Shown one piece after another: positions 34,948-43,881 of a stretch of DNA of 64,000 bases. The notes beneath the pieces are model-generated. The model was not told the DNA's origin. It searched no databases and saw only the letters and a list, made by a program, of their open reading frames with translations. This DNA comes from Nocardia shimofusensis NBRC 100134 (GTDB taxonomy: Bacteria; Actinomycetota; Actinomycetes; Mycobacteriales; Mycobacteriaceae). The position numbers and the translations under genes were made by a program. The stretch is from assembly GCF_001613125.1 (NCBI RefSeq), contig NZ_BDBT01000005.1:1-64000 (forward strand). The letters are read 5' to 3'. The stretch's first letter is position 1. Each line of letters opens with the position of its first letter.

Positions 34948-35112
34948 TCACCGGGACGGATCCGTGCGCGCCTCCTCGTGCGCCTGCCGCGCCTCGGCCA
35001 CCGACCGGGCAGTCTCCGCCGAGACGGCCCGCTGGGAGACGACGAATCCGGCGGCCAGCACACCCGCTACGACGCCCATGGCGACCGTTGTCCGGATCGC
35101 GCCTGCATCCAC
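34948..35112 (-). CDS. Small single-span membrane protein, 54 residues
   Basis: A GTG at 35112 with AAGGGAAG upstream opens a frame encoding VDAGAIRTTVAMGVVAGVLA, one membrane helix (about 8-27), followed by a charged helix rich in Ala/Glu/Arg (AETARSVAEARQAHEEAR). The pattern of a hydrophobic span plus an amphipathic helix is typical of small real membrane proteins. It lies 104 bases downstream of the flavin monooxygenase on the same strand. No family is recognised. Confidence 0.5.
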   Translation of the reverse strand: MDAGAIRTTVAMGVVAGVLAAGFVVSQRAVSAETARSVAEARQAHEEARTDPSR

Positions 35113-35216
35113 CGCCGCTTCCCTTCGCCGCCGTCATCAGCCGAGCGGCGAAGGTATCCCGGCCACCCCAGCGAGGCGGGCGCCACACCTGCGGGTAGAC
35201 CGTCTCGTGACGGCAC

Positions 35217-36806
35217 CTACGCCGACCGGTGATCTCGGCGATGCGCCCGCGCAGGCCGCGAGGAATAGCGGGCCGCCAGGATCCGCGCCACCCGGCCGGG
35301 CTCACACCCACGCTCCCGGACGCCGGCGGAAGGAAGCGGATCCACCCGTGCGAACGAGTCGGCGGGCGGACGGCGCAGCATCCGCGTGAAGCTCCGTCCG
35401 CTCGCGGGCCAGGGATTGGTCACCCGCCCGCTCGGATGCCGGTACCAACTGTCGCCCGCGGGCCACACGGTCCGGCCGATCGCATCGTCCAGCCAGCGAC
35501 GGTACCGCCGCATCGCCATCTCGGTCACTTCCACGGCGGGTGCGCCGATCTCGCGCCGCCACCGCAGGCACTCCATGATGAAGGCGATCTGACGCTCCTT
35601 CATCCCCGGATTACTGCCCGCCGGATTGAAGGTGTTCGGGCCCGCGATCAGGAAGGCGTTCGGGAATCCGGGCACCGCAAGCCCGAGATAGGCGTCCGCG
35701 CCGTCACGCCAGCGCTGCTGCAACAACTGTCCGCCGCGACCGTGCACGGCGATGGGCACCAGGAACTCCGGCGCCCGGAATCCGGTCGCGTAGATCAGCA
35801 CATCGGCGCGGCGGTGGGCGCCGTCGGCGGTCAGCACGCCGTCGGCGGTCAACCGCTCGATCGGATCGGTCACAAGCTCGACGTTCGACCTGGTCAGCGC
35901 CCGGTAGTAGCCGCTGTCGAAGAGGATGCGCTTGGCGCCGATCGGATACCGGGGTGTGAGCTCCTCGCGCAACGCCGGGTCGGCGATCCGGCGGCGCAGA
36001 TAGGCGAGCGCGGCCCAGCGCGCGGGCCGGGCCGACCAGCCGCGCCGCATGATCGGGGCCAGGCTCAGATCCGCGATCCGTTCGATGGCCGCGCGGTAGG
36101 CCTGATGCGCCGCGGGCAGATGCAGCAGCACCCGCGAGAGCGTGCCGAAGTCCGGGTTCGGTTTGGGCAGCAGCCAGTTCGGCGTGCGCTGGTAGACCGT
36201 CACCCGCCGGGCGATCGCCGCCAGTTCGGGAACCACTTGCGCGGCGCTGGATCCGGTGCCGATCACGGCGATCTCCCGATCCGCGAGGTCGACGCCGTGG
36301 TCCCAGCGCGCGGTGTGGAAGGCCGAACCGGCGAACAGTTCCCGGCCGGGCAGTTCGGGCATCCGCGGCCGGTGCAACTGGCCGACGGCGAACACGACGA
36401 TCTCGGCGTCGATCCGATCGCCCGCCGCTGTCCGCAGTTCCCAGCGCACCCGGTCCTCCCGGTAGATGGCCGAGACGATCGCGGTGCGCAGACGCAGTTT
36501 CGGGACCAGCCCGTGGTCGGCGGCGATCCGGCGCAGATAGGCCAGGATGTGCTGCTGGCCCGGATAGCGGCTACGGGTGCTGCGGTAGGGCGCGAATGAG
36601 AACGAATACAGGTGCCCGGGCACATCACACGAACACCCGGGATAGGTGTTGTCCCGCCACACCCCGCCCAGGTCGGAACCTCTGTCCAGGATCAAGAAAT
36701 CCTCGATCCCGGCCTTCTTCAGCGCCACCCCCATACCGATCCCGCCGAACCCCGCCCCGACGATCACCACGTGCACCTCGTGCACCGCGCCTACCGCGCC
36801 CACCAC
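35217..36806 (-). CDS. Flavin-containing monooxygenase (Baeyer-Villiger type)
   Basis: An NADPH- and FAD-dependent monooxygenase of about 529 residues. The FAD motif VVIVGAGFGGIGMGVAL lies near the N-terminus. The fingerprint F-A-G-S-A-F-H-T-A-R-W-D is close to FxGxxxHxxxWP/D of Baeyer-Villiger enzymes, and the NADPH motif is AVIGTGSSAAQVVPELA. The substrate is probably a ketone or steroid-like compound, unproven. A GTG at 36806 with AGGAAGTGAGG upstream is the likely start; longer readings are possible. It diverges from an HSL-type esterase, a pairing that fits ester formation followed by hydrolysis. Confidence 0.87.
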   Translation of the reverse strand: MVGAVGAVHEVHVVIVGAGFGGIGMGVALKKAGIEDFLILDRGSDLGGVWRDNTYPGCSCDVPGHLYSFSFAPYRSTRSRYPGQQHILAYLRRIAADHGLVPKLRLRTAIVSAIYREDRVRWELRTAAGDRIDAEIVVFAVGQLHRPRMPELPGRELFAGSAFHTARWDHGVDLADREIAVIGTGSSAAQVVPELAAIARRVTVYQRTPNWLLPKPNPDFGTLSRVLLHLPAAHQAYRAAIERIADLSLAPIMRRGWSARPARWAALAYLRRRIADPALREELTPRYPIGAKRILFDSGYYRALTRSNVELVTDPIERLTADGVLTADGAHRRADVLIYATGFRAPEFLVPIAVHGRGGQLLQQRWRDGADAYLGLAVPGFPNAFLIAGPNTFNPAGSNPGMKERQIAFIMECLRWRREIGAPAVEVTEMAMRRYRRWLDDAIGRTVWPAGDSWYRHPSGRVTNPWPASGRSFTRMLRRPPADSFARVDPLPSAGVRERGCEPGRVARILAARYSSRPARAHRRDHRSA

Positions 36807-36863
36807 AGCCTCACTTCCTCGTAGCGTTCCAGCACTCCACGGACAACCCTCAGCAAACATCTT

Positions 36864-36879
36864 CGTGACGCGGGTCACA
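36864..36879 (-). promoter_or_regulatory. CRP/GlxR-like site upstream of the monooxygenase
   Basis: Read on the minus strand, TGTGACCCGCGTCACG matches the consensus TGTGA-N6-TCACA with one mismatch. It lies 58-73 bases upstream of the proposed start, a normal place for an activator site. Confidence 0.5.
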
Positions 36880-36995
36880 TGCTAAGTGGAAGTGAAATTC
36901 ATGAATGAATCCGGGTGCCATATCCGATCAGAACGGGGGTTTGTCACCGGAAATGCCGGACGAGCCGAAAGCGCAGTGAAGCCTGCTCCGCTTCT

Positions 36996-37011
36996 GTATG
37001 GATTTACATAC
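36996..37011. promoter_or_regulatory. Inverted repeat in the monooxygenase-esterase divergent region
   Basis: GTATGGATTTACATAC has 5-base arms around 6 bases. It is roughly midway between the two divergent genes, and could be an operator for both. No regulator gene is adjacent. Confidence 0.4.
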
Positions 37012-37233
37012 CGACCAACTCGTTCCATAACACGTTCACAGCAGACGATCAGCAATACTCGACGGGAAGCCGCTTCCGGTCGACAGCCGCATCGGCCTCC
37101 GCGACCGGCCCCGACGGCGCCGAAGCCAGCCCGGAGAGCGACCCCGGCTGGTGCCGGGGGAAGCGAAAGTGGCAACGTGTTCGAACCGGCCGGGCAGACT
37201 GGACACCCGGCCGGGTAGGAGAGGACAGGTGCG

Positions 37234-38115
37234 GTGAGCAGTATCGGCATGAGGGTCGCGGGGGCCTACCTGCGCGCGACCGCGCGACCGCGGATGACGA
37301 CGCCCGAGCGCGCCCGCGATCGCATGAACGGTCCCAAGGCCTCGCCTACCCCGACCGCCCGGATTCGCCGCCGCCACGTCGTCACCGGAAGCGAACACGG
37401 CGGGTTCGGCGTTCACACCGTGACCCCGCGCGGACGCGAGCCGCGGTGCACGGTGGTCTATCTACACGGAGGGGCCTACATCTCCGAGATCACCAGCCAT
37501 CACTGGGGTTTCATCTCCCGGCTCGCCGACCGGGGCGCGCGGGTGATCGCGCCGATCTACGGGCTGGCGCCGCAGTACACCTATCGGGACGCCTACCCGT
37601 TCGTCACCCAGGTGTATCGGGAGGCCGCCGAGATGCCGGGACCGTTGACGCTGATGGGCGACTCCTCCGGCGGCGGGCTCGCGCTCGGACTCGCGCAGAC
37701 ACTGCGCGACCTCGGCGACGGAATCAGGCAGCCGGATCGTCTGATGCTCATCTCGCCCTGGCTCGATCTGACCATCGCCAATCCCGAGGTCGCCGACGTG
37801 GACGACCCGTGGCTGGTACGCGAGGGGCTGGTGGAAGCGGGGCGAGCCTGGGCGGCGGGCGACGACCCCACCGATCCCCGATTGAGCCCGCTGAACGGCG
37901 AGCTCGCCGGGTTGCCCGCCATCGGCATCCACGCGGGGACACGCGATCTCGCCTATCCCGACTGCGAGCTGCTGCGCGCGCGGGCCGTCGCCGCGGGCGT
38001 GCCCGCAGAGCTGACGGTGGCCCGGGGCGGGCTGCACGTCACGCCGCTGCTACCGGTCCGGGAGGGCAGAACCGCGGCGGCGAAGATCGCCGGGGAGGTG
38101 TGCACGCTCGGCTGA
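37234..38115 (+). CDS. Alpha/beta hydrolase of the HSL (acetyl-hydrolase) family
   Basis: An esterase of 293 residues. The oxyanion-hole motif YLHGGAYIS (near 78-86), nucleophile elbow GDSSGGG (near 139), acid in GTRDLAYPD and base His in GGLHVTPLLP are in the usual order of HSL-type enzymes. No signal peptide. The start is a GTG at 37234 preceded by GGAGAGGACAGG. It diverges from the Baeyer-Villiger-type monooxygenase: one enzyme could make an ester or lactone and the other cleave it, an inference from context. Confidence 0.9.
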   Translation: MSSIGMRVAGAYLRATARPRMTTPERARDRMNGPKASPTPTARIRRRHVVTGSEHGGFGVHTVTPRGREPRCTVVYLHGGAYISEITSHHWGFISRLADRGARVIAPIYGLAPQYTYRDAYPFVTQVYREAAEMPGPLTLMGDSSGGGLALGLAQTLRDLGDGIRQPDRLMLISPWLDLTIANPEVADVDDPWLVREGLVEAGRAWAAGDDPTDPRLSPLNGELAGLPAIGIHAGTRDLAYPDCELLRARAVAAGVPAELTVARGGLHVTPLLPVREGRTAAAKIAGEVCTLG

Positions 38116-38139
38116 CATGGCCGCGCACACCCCGGCTCG

Positions 38140-38487
38140 TCAGTCCTGACCGTTGTGCGCGGCCTTGTACGCGGCGACCACGTCGGCGGATACCCGGCCC
38201 CGGCTCGAGACCTCGTACCCGTTGCGGCGGGCCCATTCCCGGATCGCCGACGCCTGCTCCTGATCACCGCGCTCGCGCTGCTTGACGCTGCGACTTCGGC
38301 CCGACGACTTGCCGACCTTGCGCGCGAACGGGGTCCACTGCTCGAACACCTGCCGCAACGCCTTGGCGTTGGTCTCGGAGAGATCGATCTCGTAACCCAC
38401 TCCGTCGAGTGCGAACGAAACCGTCTCCGCGGCCTGCGATTCGCCGTCGTAGTCATCGACGATCGTCACGACCACCTTGCGTGCCAC
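38140..38487 (-). CDS. lsr2: Lsr2 family nucleoid-associated protein
   Basis: A xenogeneic-silencing, AT-preferring DNA-bridging protein of 115 residues. The N-terminal dimerisation sheet is [24 protein letters not shown], the linker is basic, and the C-terminal helix-turn-helix has [20 protein letters not shown], with RGR being the AT-hook-like minor-groove contact. The start is a GTG at 38487 with GAGGAGGG upstream. This is the usual length. Presence of an Lsr2 gene fits Mycobacteriales. Confidence 0.95.
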   Translation of the reverse strand: MARKVVVTIVDDYDGESQAAETVSFALDGVGYEIDLSETNAKALRQVFEQWTPFARKVGKSSGRSRSVKQRERGDQEQASAIREWARRNGYEVSSRGRVSADVVAAYKAAHNGQD

Positions 38488-38639
38488 TACATGCCCTCCT
38501 CGGTCCGGGGAAAATGCGATCCTATTGTGCGTGGTACCCGCAACGGCGCTCACCTCGCCCCGGTCACGATCTATCGCGTTGTGCGCGCCACGCCGCACCG
38601 GTGATTGCATCAGCCCTCCAGATTCCCCACGCTCGGCCC

Positions 38640-38840
38640 ATGCCCACCCCATGCCCGATCTGCGGTTGGCCCGCACCGATGCTCGTGTCGACGCACGGTT
38701 CGGTCCGTTACCTGCGCTGTGTCTGCGGACAGTGGGTGGTGGCTCACTCCGGCGGTTCCACCGCGATCAACGGCCGATCCGAGGGACCGGGTGACGACTC
38801 GGGCGAACAGGCGGAACTCATCCCGCTGCCGGAGTCCTGA
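38640..38840 (+). CDS. Small zinc-ribbon protein, 66 residues
   Basis: [14 protein letters not shown] opens with CxxC, and LRCVCGQW supplies a second cysteine pair about 22 residues later, together a zinc ribbon. The rest is acidic and probably disordered. No good ribosome-binding site is seen, so it may be translated from a leaderless message or start slightly differently. It diverges from lsr2 with a 152-base gap. No function is known for such small ribbons. Confidence 0.6.
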   Translation: MPTPCPICGWPAPMLVSTHGSVRYLRCVCGQWVVAHSGGSTAINGRSEGPGDDSGEQAELIPLPES

Positions 38841-38937
38841 TCGAAATGCGCCCCGGCAGCAGTATTTCACTCCGGGAGAGATTTCGCCCGGTGGACATCC
38901 GCGGCAACGGGAGAAGGCGGGTGGACGAGGGGGCGGG

Positions 38938-40170
38938 TCAGGCCGCGCGATAGGTCCGGGCGACCAGCGCCGAGCGCAGATACCACAGCCCGGAGGGCTG
39001 GGTGGGGTCGAAACCGGTGAGCTGGGCGATCCGCTTGAGACGGTAGTCGACGGTGTTGGTGTGCACGTGCAGCAGTCGGGACGTGCGCTGGCGGTTCAGG
39101 TTGTTGGCGATGTGGGTGCGCAGGGTCTCGAGGAGTTCCGGGTGGTCGTCGAGCGGTTCCAGCAGCGCGCCGAGGTATTCGCGGCCGGGGCCGGGACGGG
39201 TCAGCTGGTATTCGAGTGCGAGTTCGTCGAAGCGGTAGAGGCCGGGGACCGCCTGCAGGCGCTGCACCATGTCGAGCAATTCGTGTGCCTGGTCGGCGGC
39301 ATCGGGAATCTGCGCGGTCGCGGCGCGCACCATGGTGGCGGTGATGCCGGCGTGCGCGGCCTCGGCGAGCGCACCGACCAGTACGTCGAGGCCCTCGTCG
39401 TCCATCGTGTCGGCGGGGATGAGGATGGTGCCGCCGTCCACGCTGAGCAGCGACAGCGCGGTGTGGCCGCAGCGGTTGGCCAGCTCGGCCTGGGTCCGGC
39501 GCAGTTTGCGCCGGGCGACCACCTGACCGTCGAGCGTGGGATTGCTCTCGTCGTGATGCGGCGCGATCGCCACCGCGAGGACCGCGTAGGACTCGGCGAT
39601 GGCGATGCCGCACTCGCGGGCCATGGTCGAGTTGCTGTGACCGCCGAGCAGCGCCGAGGTGAGTGTGTGCACCGCCGTGTGGTGTTCGCTGACCACCGCG
39701 CGCAGTTCTCTGACGTAGGCGGAGGAGATCGCGGTCGTCATCTGGTCGAGGATCTCCACGATCCGCCTCGCACCATCGACCAGGCTCTCGTAGTCGTTGG
39801 CGGTCGCGTTGGACATCACCAGATCCATACCGATCTTGAAGCCCTCGTGGACCGAGTGATGGATCGTGTCGATGGGCACGCCCTCACGCGCCCAGCCCGC
39901 CGCAGCGTCCTCGAGCCTGCGCAACTGGGTGCGGACGTCGCGCCCGTCGAGCATGTTGACGGCGACTTCGAGGCACACGCGGGTGACCATGGTGACGTCA
40001 CCGCTGATGGCGTCGCCCGGCAGCGTGCCGCACGGCGCGACGGTGCGGACGAAATGTCCCACCATCTGCCGGGACAGGCCGCGGACGTCCTGGAGCGGAA
40101 AGGACATCGGCTTGCCGGAAAGGGTCAGGCTCGACGCTGGGTTCGGCCCCATTCGATCATCGACGGTCAT
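38938..40170 (-). CDS. PucR/CdaR-family transcriptional regulator
   Basis: The protein has 410 residues. The N-terminal part is a helical sensor region (about 30-160), followed by a GGDEF-like central domain. The C-terminal PucR helix-turn-helix has LRTHIANNLNRQRTSRLLHV, HTNTVDYRLKRIAQLTGF and LWYLRSALVA. GAGGAGTTGCCG precedes the ATG at 40170. It diverges from the SDR-type gene across 250 bases, which is its likely target. The ligand is unknown. Confidence 0.88.
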   Translation of the reverse strand: MTVDDRMGPNPASSLTLSGKPMSFPLQDVRGLSRQMVGHFVRTVAPCGTLPGDAISGDVTMVTRVCLEVAVNMLDGRDVRTQLRRLEDAAAGWAREGVPIDTIHHSVHEGFKIGMDLVMSNATANDYESLVDGARRIVEILDQMTTAISSAYVRELRAVVSEHHTAVHTLTSALLGGHSNSTMARECGIAIAESYAVLAVAIAPHHDESNPTLDGQVVARRKLRRTQAELANRCGHTALSLLSVDGGTILIPADTMDDEGLDVLVGALAEAAHAGITATMVRAATAQIPDAADQAHELLDMVQRLQAVPGLYRFDELALEYQLTRPGPGREYLGALLEPLDDHPELLETLRTHIANNLNRQRTSRLLHVHTNTVDYRLKRIAQLTGFDPTQPSGLWYLRSALVARTYRAA

Positions 40171-40419
40171 CGGCAACTCCTCGCGCCCCCCGCGATTACT
40201 GTGTGGCGAATTCACACTAACGACAGGGCGTGCGACATGGAGCGTATCGCCGCGTTGTGTGAAAAAGACCAGTCGGCACGACTTTCGACAGTGACAGATC
40301 ACAAAGTCTTCGACGGTTGGACGATCGCGTATGCGGCTGCGCGTTCGGGCGATGGTCCGCGAAGACTCCCGGCGGTTGACTCGAAGGTGACGAAAAACCT
40401 ACTCGCCGAGGAGAAGAAA

Positions 40420-41040
40420 ATGCGAATCACTGTTCTGGGAGCCACCGGCAGCGTCGGCCGCCATGTCGTCGACCAAGCCGTCGCCGAGGGGCACGAGATC
40501 ACCGCGCTGGTCCGCGACGCCGGCAAGCTGCCCGCCCGGCCCGGAGTCACCGTCGTCGAGGGCGACGCGACCGTACCCGCCGACGTCGCGCGGGCGGTGG
40601 ACGGTGCTGATGCGGTCGTCGTCGCCCTCGGCGCGGGCCGCGCGGCCGGGGTGCGGGAAGCGGGCACCCGTACCGCGATCGAGGCCATGCGCCAAGGCGG
40701 CGTGCGCAGGCTGGTGTGCCTGTCCACGCTCGGCGCGGGCGAGACCAGGGACAACCTGAACTTCGTCTGGAAGTACATGTTGTTCGGGCTGTTGCTGCGC
40801 AAGGCCTACGCCGACCACCAGCGACAGGAGGATGTCGTCCGGGCCTCCGGTCTGGACTGGACTCTCGTCCGGCCCAGCGCCTACACCGACGGCCCCCGTA
40901 CCGGCGCCTACCGATACGGATTCGGTGCCGACGCAACAGGTCTCACCTTGAAGGTGTCGCGCGCCGACGTCGCGGACGCGATCCTGCGCGCGGTCACCGA
41001 TCACGACCGGATCGGCCGGGCGGTCTCGGTGTCCTACTGA
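40420..41040 (+). CDS. NAD(P)H-binding SDR-type protein (atypical, BVR-B-like)
   Basis: The protein has 206 residues with a Rossmann fold: VLGATGSVGRHVVDQAV (GxxGxxG), later VVVALGAGRA, LVCLSTLGAG and SGLDWTLVRPSAYTDGP, the pattern of biliverdin-reductase-B/NmrA-like proteins. It lacks the Tyr-x-x-x-Lys of classical SDRs. GAGGAGAAG precedes the ATG. It is oriented away from the PucR regulator. The substrate cannot be predicted. Confidence 0.88.
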   Translation: MRITVLGATGSVGRHVVDQAVAEGHEITALVRDAGKLPARPGVTVVEGDATVPADVARAVDGADAVVVALGAGRAAGVREAGTRTAIEAMRQGGVRRLVCLSTLGAGETRDNLNFVWKYMLFGLLLRKAYADHQRQEDVVRASGLDWTLVRPSAYTDGPRTGAYRYGFGADATGLTLKVSRADVADAILRAVTDHDRIGRAVSVSY

Positions 41041-41145
41041 GTCCGTGTCCTACTGAATCCGTATCGGTCCGATACCGACGTCGGTCCGAACCGAGTCCGT
41101 TGTCGTTCCGAGTCCGGTGCCGACCCGAGTCCGCGGCATCGAGCC
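41028..41145 (+). repeat. Degenerate short repeats after the SDR gene
   Basis: GTGTCCTACTGA occurs twice (the first copy is the end of the SDR gene), followed by several variants of CCGAGTCCG and by TATCGGTCCGATACCGA inverted elements. It fills most of the gap before the AraC regulator gene. Confidence 0.5.
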
Positions 41146-41199
41146 GGGTCTCGGCGCGGAGCCGCGCAGGAACGTTCCGAACGACAGGCGGGAAGCACG

Positions 41200-42183
41200 A
41201 TGCAGCCGGAAGCCGATGGAGAACTCGGTACGCTCGCCGGAATGGACGTTCTGGAAGCGCTGCTCGACGGGCCGCGGGCCCGCGGGGCCTTCCTGCTGCG
41301 CTCTCTGCTGGAGCCGCCGTGGGCATTGCGGATCGAGGACGGCGCGCCGTTGACCGTGGTCGCGCCCATGCGCGGCGATGCCTGGCTGGTGGTCGACGAC
41401 GGCGAGTCGGTGCGGCTGGCGACCGGGGACGTCGCGATCGTGCGTGGACCCGGTTTCTACACCGTGGCCGACGATCCCGCCACCCCGCCGTCGGTCGTCG
41501 TCCTGCCCGGCGGATTGTGCACCAGCGCCGACGACGGTCGCAGCCTCGTCGACGAATGGGCCCTCGGCGTGCGCACCTGGGGCGCCGAGGGCGGCCGCAC
41601 CGTCCTGCTCACCGGCACCTACGACAACGCGGGGGAAGCGAGCAAGCCGCTGCTCACCGCCTTGCCCACCCTGGTCGTGTTACGCGCCGACCAGTGGCGT
41701 TCGCCGCTGGTCGGCGTGCTCGCCGAGGAGATGCTGGTGACCGCGCCCGGTCAACGCGCGCTGCTCGACCGACTCCTCGACGTACTGCTCATCTCGGCGC
41801 TGCGCACCTGGTTCACCGAGCAGCGCGAGCACGCGCCGTCCTGGTATCTCGCGCAACAGGACCCGGTGGTCGGCATCGCACTCGCCCGCATCCACGGCGC
41901 GCCGGAACGACCGTGGACCGTGGCGAGTCTGGCCGCCGAAGCCGGTGTGTCCCGGGCGAATCTGGCCCGCAGGTTCAGCGACCTGCTCGGCGAGCCGCCG
42001 ATGGCCTATCTCACACACTGGCGGCTCGCGCTGGCCGCCGACCTGCTCACCGACCCCGACGTGACGGTGAGCAGCGTCGCCCGCCGGGTCGGCTACAGCA
42101 CGCCGTTCGCATTCAGCACCGCGTTCAAACGCGCTCGCGGACTGAGCCCGCAGCAACATCGGCTGCGCGGCGCTACCGCGTGA
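41200..42183 (+). CDS. AraC-family transcriptional regulator with a cupin sensor
   Basis: The protein has 327 residues. The N-terminal cupin-like domain (about 15-180) has GDAWLVVDDGESVRLATGDV and AIVRGPGFYTVADD. The C-terminal AraC domain carries two helix-turn-helix units: TVASLAAEAGVSRANLARRF and TVSSVARRVGYSTPFAFSTA, ending RGLSPQQHR. The start is the ATG at 41200 with GGGAAG upstream; ATG at 41242 is possible. It converges on the AhpD-like gene with 18 bases between. These cupin-AraC regulators often control adjacent oxidoreductases, here perhaps the SDR gene upstream. Confidence 0.9.
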   Translation: MQPEADGELGTLAGMDVLEALLDGPRARGAFLLRSLLEPPWALRIEDGAPLTVVAPMRGDAWLVVDDGESVRLATGDVAIVRGPGFYTVADDPATPPSVVVLPGGLCTSADDGRSLVDEWALGVRTWGAEGGRTVLLTGTYDNAGEASKPLLTALPTLVVLRADQWRSPLVGVLAEEMLVTAPGQRALLDRLLDVLLISALRTWFTEQREHAPSWYLAQQDPVVGIALARIHGAPERPWTVASLAAEAGVSRANLARRFSDLLGEPPMAYLTHWRLALAADLLTDPDVTVSSVARRVGYSTPFAFSTAFKRARGLSPQQHRLRGATA

Positions 42184-42201
42184 ATCACCTTCGGCGCGTA
42201 G

Positions 42202-42795
42202 TCATTCGGGCTGGAGCGAGACCGGCATATCCCGCCGGGGCGGCGCGGACTCGCCGCGGGCGGCTTCGGGCAGCGCGCAGGTCATGCCCTCGGCCATTCC
42301 GGTCGGCCGGACGCCGAGCGCCTGGTTGAGCCTGGCCCGCTGGTTCTCCCACGCGATCGCCACGGCAAGCTCGGCGACCTGCGCCTTGCCGAGGCGGGCG
42401 AGCAATTCTTCGCGCAGGTCATCCAAGCCGATCGCCGGGGTCACGGTCATGGCCTCGGCGTAGGCGATCACCAGTCTCTCGAGATCGTCGTAGGCCGGGC
42501 TGGTCCGATAGCGCGGCAGGTCGGCGATCTGTTGTTCGGTGACGCCGCTGGAATGTGCGAGCGCCGAACCGATGTCGAGACAGAATTCGCAGTTGACCAG
42601 CGCGGCGGTCTTCAACTCGGCCAGTTCCTTCAGGTGCGGGTCGACCCGGTTGCTCATCAACAGCGCCGTCTCGAACGTCAGCACACCCGCCGCCAGTTGG
42701 GGTCTGCGTACCAGCCACCCCACCAGATCCCCCCGATGCCGCCGCGCACGTCCCAAGGTGCGCAGCGATACACCGAACCGCTTGACCGTCCGCAT
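42202..42795 (-). CDS. AhpD/carboxymuconolactone-decarboxylase-like protein
   Basis: The protein has 197 residues, all-helical. The CxxC redox motif and neighbouring residues read LKTAALVNCEFCLDIGSALAH (Cys near 69 and 72), the AhpD-type active site used in thiol peroxidase cycles. GGGAGG precedes the ATG. No alkyl hydroperoxide reductase AhpC is nearby, so the redox partner is unknown. Confidence 0.87.
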   Translation of the reverse strand: MRTVKRFGVSLRTLGRARRHRGDLVGWLVRRPQLAAGVLTFETALLMSNRVDPHLKELAELKTAALVNCEFCLDIGSALAHSSGVTEQQIADLPRYRTSPAYDDLERLVIAYAEAMTVTPAIGLDDLREELLARLGKAQVAELAVAIAWENQRARLNQALGVRPTGMAEGMTCALPEAARGESAPPRRDMPVSLQPE

Positions 42796-43104
42796 CGACG
42801 ACCTCCCGTTGTCTCGGATTTCCTCACCCTACGCCGATCCTCCGGGCCGGAACCAGCGCCCGAAGCGCGCCGAGCCCGCATCTCGACCGTCGAGCAGCAA
42901 TCTCGCGTATCGGACCGCGCCGTCCCGCGCCCGCCGGCACGCTCCCCGGCACACCGTGGTGCAATATGTCCAGCCCCCCTGACAGCGGCGGAGAAACCGA
43001 ACGTGCCGGTAAGTATTCGGCTAACATCCAGCGACCAGACAGGCCGGAACGAGACCTGGGAGATATCGGAGCCCGGCGCACGGCCGGCACGGAAGGACAA
43101 TCGA
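42796..43104. other. Divergent region, no recognisable gene
   Basis: About 310 bases between the AhpD-like gene and a small hypothetical gene. It should hold both promoters (TAACAT at about 43020 could be a -10). No gene or repeat is supported. Confidence 0.4.
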
Positions 43105-43335
43105 ATGATGTCGGCGCAGTTCGAAGATCGAGCGAACGGTCTGAGCGAACTCTCCACTCACCGTGGCGACGAGGACGCCCAACGCGTCCCTCTCCTGCGC
43201 GATCCGCGACTACGCGTCCTGCTACGCGCGACCGCCGGTCTGTCCGACGAGTCCCAGGAACTGCTCATCGCGGTCGCCGAGCGGTTGCGCGTGGTCGAGC
43301 GCCTGGCTGCCGGGGCGACCGCGGAGCTGTACTGA
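43105..43335 (+). CDS. Small hypothetical protein, 76 residues
   Basis: ATG with GGAAGGA seven bases upstream encodes a charged, helical protein rich in Arg/Leu/Ala (RVPLLRDPRLRVLLRATAGL, then SQELLIAVAERLRVVERLA). It could be a coiled coil or helix bundle. No family is recognised, and there is no membrane segment. It converges with the DUF6194 gene, 16 bases apart. Confidence 0.55.
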   Translation: MMSAQFEDRANGLSELSTHRGDEDAQRVPLLRDPRLRVLLRATAGLSDESQELLIAVAERLRVVERLAAGATAELY

Positions 43336-43351
43336 TCGCCGGCCGCACAGC

Positions 43352-43819
43352 TCATCGCGTCCGCCGTCGCTCCGATCGTGTGTGTGCCCGTGCGTGTGCC
43401 ACTCGCAGGAGGTCGCGGCAGACCTCCGTGCTGCGCGGGCCGGGATTCACCACCGCCACCCAGCCCGCGCCGCCGTAGACCGGGTGGGCGACGAGAGTGT
43501 CCTCGACGCTCGGGTCTTCCGAGTCCGCGGCGGCTGTCCGCGGTGCGCGGCCCAGGTGGGTCTCGAAGCCCTCACGGCCTGCATCGATATTGAGGCGGAA
43601 CGCGCCCGGCCGGTCCAGCCGGGACAGCTCGTCGCCGGGATAGTTCTTCGTCACGACGGTCGCGAACGGTTGCGTCGCGGTGGGCACCTGCCCGTCGGGT
43701 GCGTAGTAGAAGAACAGGTCGCCCCACGCGAGCTCCGGGGAGCCGTCGCCGGGGCCGGGGCGCAGGGTGAGCACCCCGCCGAGGGATTCGGTGAACTCGA
43801 TGATCTCGTCGATGGTCAT
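43352..43819 (-). CDS. DUF6194 family protein
   Basis: The protein has 155 residues, with the family's conserved start MTIDEIIEFTESLGGVLTL and GDLFFYYAPDGQVPTATQPF, FATVVTKNYPGDELSRLDRP and FRLNIDAGREGFE. The function is unknown; the fold resembles small-molecule- or nucleic-acid-binding DUFs of actinobacteria. I start at the ATG at 43819, which begins the conserved sequence; longer readings add an unlikely Arg/His-rich head. It diverges from a tandem-HTH MerR gene, which may control it. Confidence 0.85.
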   Translation of the reverse strand: MTIDEIIEFTESLGGVLTLRPGPGDGSPELAWGDLFFYYAPDGQVPTATQPFATVVTKNYPGDELSRLDRPGAFRLNIDAGREGFETHLGRAPRTAAADSEDPSVEDTLVAHPVYGGAGWVAVVNPGPRSTEVCRDLLRVAHARAHTRSERRRTR

Positions 43820-43838
43820 GCCTTCGAGCGTTACATTG

Positions 43839-43856
43839 AAGTGCTTGTGTCGACTT
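43839..43856. promoter_or_regulatory. Weak dyad in the DUF6194-merR divergent region
   Basis: AAGT (43839-43842) and ACTT (43853-43856) are inverted around 10 bases in a 62-base shared promoter region, the spacing typical of MerR-type operators. It is short and could be chance. Confidence 0.3.
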
Positions 43857-43881
43857 TCCCGCAATCTCCGGAGGTGAGGGG

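Noticed and set aside
36783..36878. Longer monooxygenase starts at 36878 or 36860
   Set aside because: Not excluded, but they would place coding sequence over the CRP-like dyad; the GTG with AGGAAGTGAGG fits better.
41028..41199. Short repeats after the SDR gene considered as a mobile-element end
   Set aside because: No target-site duplication, transposase or inverted termini are present; it looks like local slippage.
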